In this document: piece after piece, positions 8,050-12,151 of the stretch
Layout: every line of letters starts with the position of its first letter
Position numbering within the stretch: the first letter of the stretch is position 1
DNA from: Comamonadaceae bacterium
GTDB lineage: Bacteria; Pseudomonadota; Gammaproteobacteria; Burkholderiales; Burkholderiaceae_C
Direction of reading: 5' to 3'
Length of the DNA stretch: 12,151 nucleotides
Assembly: GCA_947452325.1 (NCBI GenBank)
Contig: CANGCZ010000030.1
Location: 1 to 12,151 of the forward strand
Translations under genes and position numbers: made by a program
Notes under the pieces: generated by a model
What the model was told of the DNA's origin: nothing
The model's input: only the letters and a program-made list of their open reading frames with translations
Databases searched by the model: none

Positions 8050-8074
8050 GGCAATTATTAGATGATAATTTGCC
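8050..8074. repeat. Imperfect hairpin/dyad in the divergent promoter region
   Basis: GGCAA (8050-8054) pairs with TTGCC (8070-8074). Inside this, TTAT (8055-8058) pairs with ATAA (8065-8068), with one unpaired T at 8069 and a six-base loop TAGATG (8059-8064). No T-run follows that would make it a terminator, and its place between divergent genes fits an operator better than a stem-loop that ends transcription. Confidence 0.45.
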
Positions 8075-8084
8075 AATGAGTGAA
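8055..8084 (-). promoter_or_regulatory. Candidate sigma-70-type promoter for the secretion operon
   Basis: Read on the minus strand, TTCACT (8084 down to 8079) is a possible -35 box. After an 18-base spacer, TAATAA (8060 down to 8055) is a possible -10 box. The -35 shares four positions with TTGACA and the -10 is only a partial match. The element overlaps the hairpin at 8050-8074, so a protein bound there would block it. In AT-rich DNA such matches are easy to find by chance. Confidence 0.22.
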
Positions 8085-8147
8085 TAAATAATCGTTCAAT
8101 ATTTCAACAATGTATTTAATATTTTGAATTAAATAGTTGTTGTAGAC

Positions 8148-8175
8148 TTGTTTGTGTATATTAATTAACTAATAA
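8148..8175 (+). promoter_or_regulatory. Candidate promoter for the two-component genes
   Basis: TTGTTT at 8148-8153 may be a -35 box and TAATAA at 8170-8175 a -10 box, with a 16-base spacer. Both are partial matches. The placement, about 50-110 bases before the candidate start codons of the kinase, is sensible. AT-rich background makes false positives likely. Confidence 0.2.
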
Positions 8176-8282
8176 ATTAAATTATTCTCAAAGCTGCGCC
8201 TCTGCCATAACATGCCGTTCAGCATTTGACACAACAATTCCAGGCTGGACAAGCAATACCGCCTGTCAGGCCGCATACCCAG

Positions 8283-10190
8283 ATGACTCTTGTAAGCAGA
8301 CTTTGCCTCAGCGTTCGCCGTGACACAAGTGCATTTCTGTGTGTGTTTTTCACGCTGGTGGCATGTTGCCAGGCCATGGCCGCTGATTCACTCGGCGGTT
8401 TGCGTGCCAGCTATGCGATTGATCTGCCCGGCAGTCCTGTCAACAGTCGACTTTTGGCGGATGGCTTCACTGACATGCCGGATCAGCAAGTGTCGCTGGG
8501 TTTTCAAGATCAGCCCATTTGGATCAAAGTGCAAATTGATCCTGACCAAATACACGAAGATTTGGCTTTTCTGGTGATCACACCGCCGCGCCACGAACAG
8601 GTCACGCTGTACCAGGCCGGTACCGACAGCCGCGCAGCCACCGTGATCGAGAGTTTGCCTTCATTGGAAAAAGTGCTTTATTTCGCAGAATCGCAAAAAA
8701 ACATATTCATGCTCGGCCGCCAGCGAGCCGACAACGTGTATTTTTTAAAAATAGAACCGTTCGGTCCTATGAATATACAGCTGCAACTAAAGAGCTCAGA
8801 ACAACTTGAATCTGATTTCCACAACAAAGTATTTTCTCTTGGCGGAGCAGTTTTCAGCGCGGTTATCTTCATTTTGTTGACCGGTTTTTTATTCCGTATC
8901 AACCGGGAAATCATTTATCTTCACTTCCTATCGCATGTGCTCGCCAGTGTGCTGGTGTTTATCGCCACGCTGGGATTCGGTATCGGCACATTAAAAAGTT
9001 GGTTCAACTGGGATTTGAATCTGCAACTAGGCATGTTCATGATTTTGAACATCACCACCGGTTTTTTATTATTCAGCCATATTTTGAAATTGATGGCATT
9101 GCCTGGCTGGATAGCCAAATACCTGTATGGCATACCCATCATCAATCTGCTGTTTCTGCTCTGGTTCATGGCCAGCCATTCACAAACAGCTTGGCTGTAT
9201 TCGACGGTTTTTGGGATAGCGTCTTGTCTGGTTTACGGCATGGCTTTTTTGCGCCTTTTTGACAAGCATTTGCGTGCGCAATGGGTGCTGGCTGTGTTTT
9301 CTTCGGTGATTTTTTTGCTGTTGTTATTGCTGATGCTGGCCTTGCTGGGTTTGTTGCCATTCTCTAGCCGCGTGCTGCAACCTAACACGCTTCGCATCGG
9401 TTTTTTACCGGTGATATTCGGTCTGATTTTCTGGTTTTACGAAGTGGTCAAACGCGAACGCTTGTCAGCCATAGAAATTGAAAAAGCCACCGAAGCCCGC
9501 ACATTTGCACAGGACTTGAACCGGCGCAAGGCTTATGAAGGCTTTATGGGCATGTTGGTGCATGAAATCAAAACGCCTTTGTCGATTATTCAGATTGCTT
9601 CCATCTCACTGGGACGGCGGTTCAAAACAGCTTCCAATGAAGCCATGCGCATTGCACACATAGACAAAGCAGTGAATGACATCAACGACATATTGAACAA
9701 ATGCGTGCAAGTCTCGGACATTGAAAACAACACAGTGTTTGTCGACAAAAGCCAGGTCAGCGTGGACGAACTGGTGGATGAGTTACAGGCTTTGTTTAAG
9801 TCAAGCCAAATTGAATGGAAATACTTGCCAGGCTTGCAGGTATATACCGACTACATCCTGCTGCGAACCATTTTGTCTAACCTGCTGTCCAATGCCTTGA
9901 AATACGCAGACAACCAAAAAGCCATTGTTTTTCGCTGCGACGAATCAAGCGATGCAGACCAGCATTGCCTCACATTTGCCGTCAGCAATGCGCTGGGATC
10001 TGCGGGCTCACCCGACCCGGCGCAGGTGTTCGAGCGTTATTACCGTGGCAGCCGAACCGGCAGTCAACCGGGTACCGGACTGGGCTTGTGGTTGTCGCAG
10101 CAGATTGCCAAGGTCATAGGTACTGACATTCGCATGGAATTGGAAAAAAACCTGATCCATTTCCATCTTTCATTTAGAGAACACGCATGA
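8283..10190 (+). CDS. Membrane sensor histidine kinase with 7TMR-DISM sensor module
   Basis: I take the ATG at 8283 as the start (635 residues); a TTG at 8226 would add 19 residues. Neither has a clear Shine-Dalgarno, but the ATG gives a compact signal peptide ending in QAMA before ADSLGG. Numbering below is from the ATG. Residues about 40-170 form an extracytoplasmic beta-rich domain of the 7TMR-DISMED2 type, in which PIWIKVQI is typical. About 185-390 contain seven hydrophobic helices (7TMR-DISM_7TM). A short linker leads to HisKA with MLVHEIKTPLS, where His427 is the phosphorylation site. The ATPase domain has an N-box (SNLLSNALKYADN) with Asn533 and Asn537 and a G2 box (GTGLGLWLS). The usual DxGxG G1 box is not recognisable; SNALGSAGSPDP stands in its place. 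The kinase should autophosphorylate and pass phosphate to the regulator encoded just downstream. The sensed ligand is unknown; DISMED2 domains are often thought to bind carbohydrates. Confidence 0.93.
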   Translation: MTLVSRLCLSVRRDTSAFLCVFFTLVACCQAMAADSLGGLRASYAIDLPGSPVNSRLLADGFTDMPDQQVSLGFQDQPIWIKVQIDPDQIHEDLAFLVITPPRHEQVTLYQAGTDSRAATVIESLPSLEKVLYFAESQKNIFMLGRQRADNVYFLKIEPFGPMNIQLQLKSSEQLESDFHNKVFSLGGAVFSAVIFILLTGFLFRINREIIYLHFLSHVLASVLVFIATLGFGIGTLKSWFNWDLNLQLGMFMILNITTGFLLFSHILKLMALPGWIAKYLYGIPIINLLFLLWFMASHSQTAWLYSTVFGIASCLVYGMAFLRLFDKHLRAQWVLAVFSSVIFLLLLLLMLALLGLLPFSSRVLQPNTLRIGFLPVIFGLIFWFYEVVKRERLSAIEIEKATEARTFAQDLNRRKAYEGFMGMLVHEIKTPLSIIQIASISLGRRFKTASNEAMRIAHIDKAVNDINDILNKCVQVSDIENNTVFVDKSQVSVDELVDELQALFKSSQIEWKYLPGLQVYTDYILLRTILSNLLSNALKYADNQKAIVFRCDESSDADQHCLTFAVSNALGSAGSPDPAQVFERYYRGSRTGSQPGTGLGLWLSQQIAKVIGTDIRMELEKNLIHFHLSFREHA

Positions 10191-10909
10191 ACAGCAAAAA
10201 CATTTCCGTTTTGCTGGTTGAAGACAACATCACTTTGCGTGAAGAACTGTCGGATTTTTTGCGTGCCGAAGATTTTGATGTGCGTGTGGCCGGTGACGGA
10301 CAGGAAATGAACCTGGCGATTGAGCAGCGCATGCCTGATATCGTCATACTGGATTTGAACCTGCCGCAAGAAGACGGCATCGCCATCACCAAACGCATGC
10401 GCTCGGCGCTGCCCGCCATTGGCATCATCATCTTGAGTGCCCGGGTACGCAGTTCAGACCGCAAAGACGGCTACGAATCCGGCGCAGACATTTACCTGAC
10501 CAAACCGACCAACCCGATTGAGTTGGTCAGTGTGATTCAAAATTTGTACGGCAGACTCAAACCCGACACATCCAGACAGCCTTGGCTGCTTGATACCGTG
10601 AAGAACGCGGTTCAGACGCCGGACGGGACCACGGTCAGGATCACCGGACTTGAAACACTGCTGCTCAAAGAATTGATATTGCACGGCCGGTTTGCCACAC
10701 ACGATGATTTGATAGCGCACGTCGGCAATCCAGACAAGGACGAACAAGCCAATAAATTGCGTATTGAAGTGCTGATCAGCCGTTTGCGTAAGAAACTCAG
10801 TCTGCACATAGAACCGGCCTTGTTCATCAACGTATTGCGCGGCAAAGGCTATCAGTTGAAGATAGACATGGCGCTGAAAAACCTGGCTCCCGGTAAAACC
10901 GCCAGATAG
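10187..10909 (+). CDS. OmpR/PhoB-family response regulator
   Basis: This 240-residue regulator pairs with the kinase gene before it; the two overlap by four bases (ATGA), implying translational coupling. The receiver domain (about 7-120) has the acidic pair Glu12-Asp13, the phosphoacceptor Asp56 in VILDLNLPQEDG, Ser84 at the Thr/Ser switch position, and Lys106 in the LTKP motif. The C-terminal domain (about 145-232) is a winged helix: the stretch ISRLRKKLSLHIEP is the recognition-helix region and VLRGKGYQLKI is the closing wing typical of the family. It should bind DNA as a dimer at tandem or inverted sites when phosphorylated. The nearby AT-rich divergent region, with its symmetrical repeats, is the natural candidate target, which would put the type I secretion operon under its control. 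That link is inferred from position alone. Confidence 0.95.
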   Translation: MNSKNISVLLVEDNITLREELSDFLRAEDFDVRVAGDGQEMNLAIEQRMPDIVILDLNLPQEDGIAITKRMRSALPAIGIIILSARVRSSDRKDGYESGADIYLTKPTNPIELVSVIQNLYGRLKPDTSRQPWLLDTVKNAVQTPDGTTVRITGLETLLLKELILHGRFATHDDLIAHVGNPDKDEQANKLRIEVLISRLRKKLSLHIEPALFINVLRGKGYQLKIDMALKNLAPGKTAR

Positions 10910-10925
10910 CTTGACACGCGGCTTG

Positions 10926-10954
10926 TTCAGATCGTTTGTATTACTGCCTAAAAT
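10926..10954 (+). promoter_or_regulatory. Candidate sigma-70 promoter for leuC
   Basis: TTCAGA at 10926-10931 (four matches to TTGACA) and TAAAAT at 10949-10954 (five matches to TATAAT) are separated by 17 bases. They sit in the 74-base gap between the response regulator stop and leuC, with the start codon 30 bases past the -10 box. No terminator hairpin is visible in this gap, so read-through from the regulator gene is also possible. Confidence 0.42.
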
Positions 10955-10973
10955 CGCTGTTTACCTTTTCGCC

Positions 10974-10978
10974 AGGAG
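10974..10978 (+). promoter_or_regulatory. Ribosome binding site of leuC
   Basis: AGGAG lies five bases before the ATG at 10984. It is the clearest Shine-Dalgarno in the window and fixes the leuC start, which also matches the expected LeuC N-terminus. Confidence 0.8.
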
Positions 10979-10983
10979 CCCGC

Positions 10984-12151
10984 ATGGGACGCACGCTTTA
11001 CGACAAGATCTGGGATGAACACGTTGTCCACACCGAAGAAGACGGCACCTCGGTGCTTTACATAGACCGCCATCTGGTGCACGAAGTCACCAGCCCGCAA
11101 GCCTTTGAGGGTTTGCGCGTAGCCAAACGCCCGGTCTGGCGCATCAGCTCTGTGGTGGCCACCGCCGACCACAACACACCGACCACCGGCTGGGAGCTCG
11201 GTTATGACGGCATCACCGACCCCATCAGCAAAGCGCAAATCACCACGCTCGACGACAACATGCGCGAATACGGCGCAGCCGCCTACTTTCCTTTTTTGTC
11301 CAAGCGCCAAGGCATTGTGCACGTCATCGGCCCTGAAAACGGCGCTACCCTGCCCGGCATGACCGTGGTGTGCGGCGATTCGCACACTTCCACACACGGT
11401 GCATTTGGCGCGCTCGCGCACGGCATAGGCACCTCTGAAGTCGAACACGTTCTTGCGACCCAAACACTATTAGCGAAAAAAGCCAAAAACCTGTTGGTAC
11501 AAGTCGATGGACAAGCCGCCAAAGGCATCACTGCCAAAGACATTGTGCTGGCCATCATCGGCAAGATAGGCACAGCGGGCGGCACCGGTTACACCATCGA
11601 ATTCGGTGGCTCTGCCATTCGCGCACTCAGCATGGAAGGCCGCATGACTTTGTGCAACATGGCGATCGAAGCCGGTGCTCGCGCAGGCTTGGTGGCAGTC
11701 GACGAAAAAACCATCGCCTATGTCAAAGGCCGCCCCATGGCGCCCGGCACCGACCGGGTCAGCGGTAAGTTTGTCGGCGGCATCGAATGGGACCAGGCAG
11801 TCGCTTATTGGCAAACCTTGCATTCAGACGCTGACGCGCATTTCGATGCGGTCGTCACCCTCGATGCAGCGCAGATCGCACCGCAAGTCACATGGGGCAC
11901 CTCGCCTGAAATGGTCTTGTCCGTGTTAGAGACCGTGCCTGACCCGGACAAAGAAAAAGACGCCAACAAGCGCGATGCCATTGAGCGCGCGCTGGCCTAT
12001 ATGGGCTTGCAACCCGGCAAAGCATTGAACGATGTGTTTGTCGACAAAGTGTTCATCGGTTCATGCACCAACAGCCGCATCGAAGACATGCGCGAAGCGG
12101 CCGCTGTCGTCAAACACCTGGGCCAAAAAGTCGCGGGCAACATCAAACTCG
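10984..12151 (+). CDS. leuC: 3-isopropylmalate dehydratase large subunit, 3' end outside window
   Basis: LeuC with LeuD forms isopropylmalate isomerase, which converts 2-isopropylmalate to 3-isopropylmalate in leucine biosynthesis in the cytoplasm, using a [4Fe-4S] cluster. The visible 389 codons of a protein usually about 465-475 residues long begin MGRTLYDKIWDEHVV and include the family blocks SPQAFEGLR, VATADHNTPT, VVCGDSHTSTHGAFGALAHG, GTSEVEHVLATQT and FIGSCTNSRIEDMREAA. Cys361 in GSCTNSR is the first iron-sulfur ligand; the other two cysteines are expected beyond the right edge. The frame stays open to base 12151, so the gene is cut by the window and not visibly broken. The usual partner leuD, often next in betaproteobacteria, would lie downstream. 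It shares strand with the two-component genes but has its own ribosome binding site and probable promoter. Confidence 0.97.
   Translation, partial: MGRTLYDKIWDEHVVHTEEDGTSVLYIDRHLVHEVTSPQAFEGLRVAKRPVWRISSVVATADHNTPTTGWELGYDGITDPISKAQITTLDDNMREYGAAAYFPFLSKRQGIVHVIGPENGATLPGMTVVCGDSHTSTHGAFGALAHGIGTSEVEHVLATQTLLAKKAKNLLVQVDGQAAKGITAKDIVLAIIGKIGTAGGTGYTIEFGGSAIRALSMEGRMTLCNMAIEAGARAGLVAVDEKTIAYVKGRPMAPGTDRVSGKFVGGIEWDQAVAYWQTLHSDADAHFDAVVTLDAAQIAPQVTWGTSPEMVLSVLETVPDPDKEKDANKRDAIERALAYMGLQPGKALNDVFVDKVFIGSCTNSRIEDMREAAAVVKHLGQKVAGNIKL

Larger units (their letters stand above)
8027..8105. repeat. Perfect 11-bp inverted repeat with 57-bp spacer
   Basis: GAAATATTGAA at 8027-8037 is repeated exactly in inverted orientation as TTCAATATTTC at 8095-8105. 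The arms are AT-rich, so chance is a real possibility, but the pair is almost concentric with the hairpin at 8050-8074 (centres at 8066 and 8062). It could be a pair of binding sites for a dimeric regulator with DNA looping. The symmetry is seen directly; the function is inferred. Confidence 0.5.
7872..8282. promoter_or_regulatory. AT-rich divergent intergenic region between secretion operon and two-component genes
   Basis: This stretch of about 410 bases separates the minus-strand secretion operon from the plus-strand sensor kinase. If the alternative TTG starts (8006 and 8226) are real, it shrinks to about 220 bases. From about 7900 to 8190 it is far richer in A and T than the genes, with runs such as TTAATTAA at 8161-8168. 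It holds the inverted repeats and weak promoter candidates listed separately. No tRNA, small RNA or third gene could be supported here. A 70-codon minus-strand frame at 7810-8022 overlaps the channel gene and does not look real. The position makes it the place where both transcripts must start, so operator sites for the encoded response regulator or for AT-binding silencers such as H-NS/MvaT-type proteins are plausible. Confidence 0.6.

Noticed and set aside
8050..8074. Hairpin as a rho-independent terminator
   Set aside because: No T-run follows on either strand, the stem is short and mostly AT, and it sits between divergent genes where no transcript needs to end.
10911..10944. Perfect TTGACA at 10911-10916 as a -35 box for leuC
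   Set aside because: The nearest -10-like sequence (TATTAC at 10939-10944) is 22 bases away, too far; the TTCAGA/TAAAAT pair fits better.
10948..11823. Minus-strand open frames opposite leuC
   Set aside because: They are shadows of the strongly conserved leuC coding frame.

Overview
The window looks like a chromosomal segment of a Gram-negative proteobacterium, most likely a betaproteobacterium. The basis is a three-part type I secretion system that needs an outer membrane, a histidine kinase of the 7TMR-DISM class with an OmpR-type partner, and a LeuC whose N-terminus (MGRTLYDKIWDEHVVHTEEDG) resembles betaproteobacterial LeuC as I remember it. The lineage is an inference from protein character; no rRNA or other marker is present. 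Base composition is mixed in the genes, with one strongly AT-rich stretch at about 7900-8190.

Layout. (1) Bases 1-1362, plus strand: the 3' part of a gene for a tetratricopeptide-repeat protein built from 42-residue kinesin-light-chain-like units, unusually rich in histidine. Its 5' end lies outside the window. (2) Bases 1372-7871 (possibly to 8006), minus strand: a tight four-gene operon. In transcription order it encodes a TolC/LapE-like outer membrane channel with a long extra N-terminal region, a LapB/HlyB-like ABC transporter with a degenerate C39-like domain, a HlyD/LapC-like membrane fusion protein, and an exported ClpP-fold serine-protease-like protein. (3) Bases 7872-8282: an AT-rich divergent regulatory region with nested inverted repeats. 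(4) Bases 8283-10909, plus strand: a sensor histidine kinase and an OmpR-family response regulator that overlap by 4 bp. (5) Bases 10984 to the window end, plus strand: leuC, cut off by the window edge, preceded by a good ribosome binding site and a plausible promoter.

How the parts may work together. The first three genes of the minus-strand operon form a complete type I export channel of the kind that secretes RTX proteins or large adhesins. The fourth gene overlaps the fusion-protein gene by 20 bp and encodes an exported ClpP-like protein. That coupling suggests, but does not prove, a role in processing or quality control of the exported substrate. The divergently transcribed two-component pair shares the AT-rich region with this operon and is the obvious candidate regulator. 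No secreted substrate is encoded in the window. leuC belongs to leucine biosynthesis and marks a return to core metabolism.
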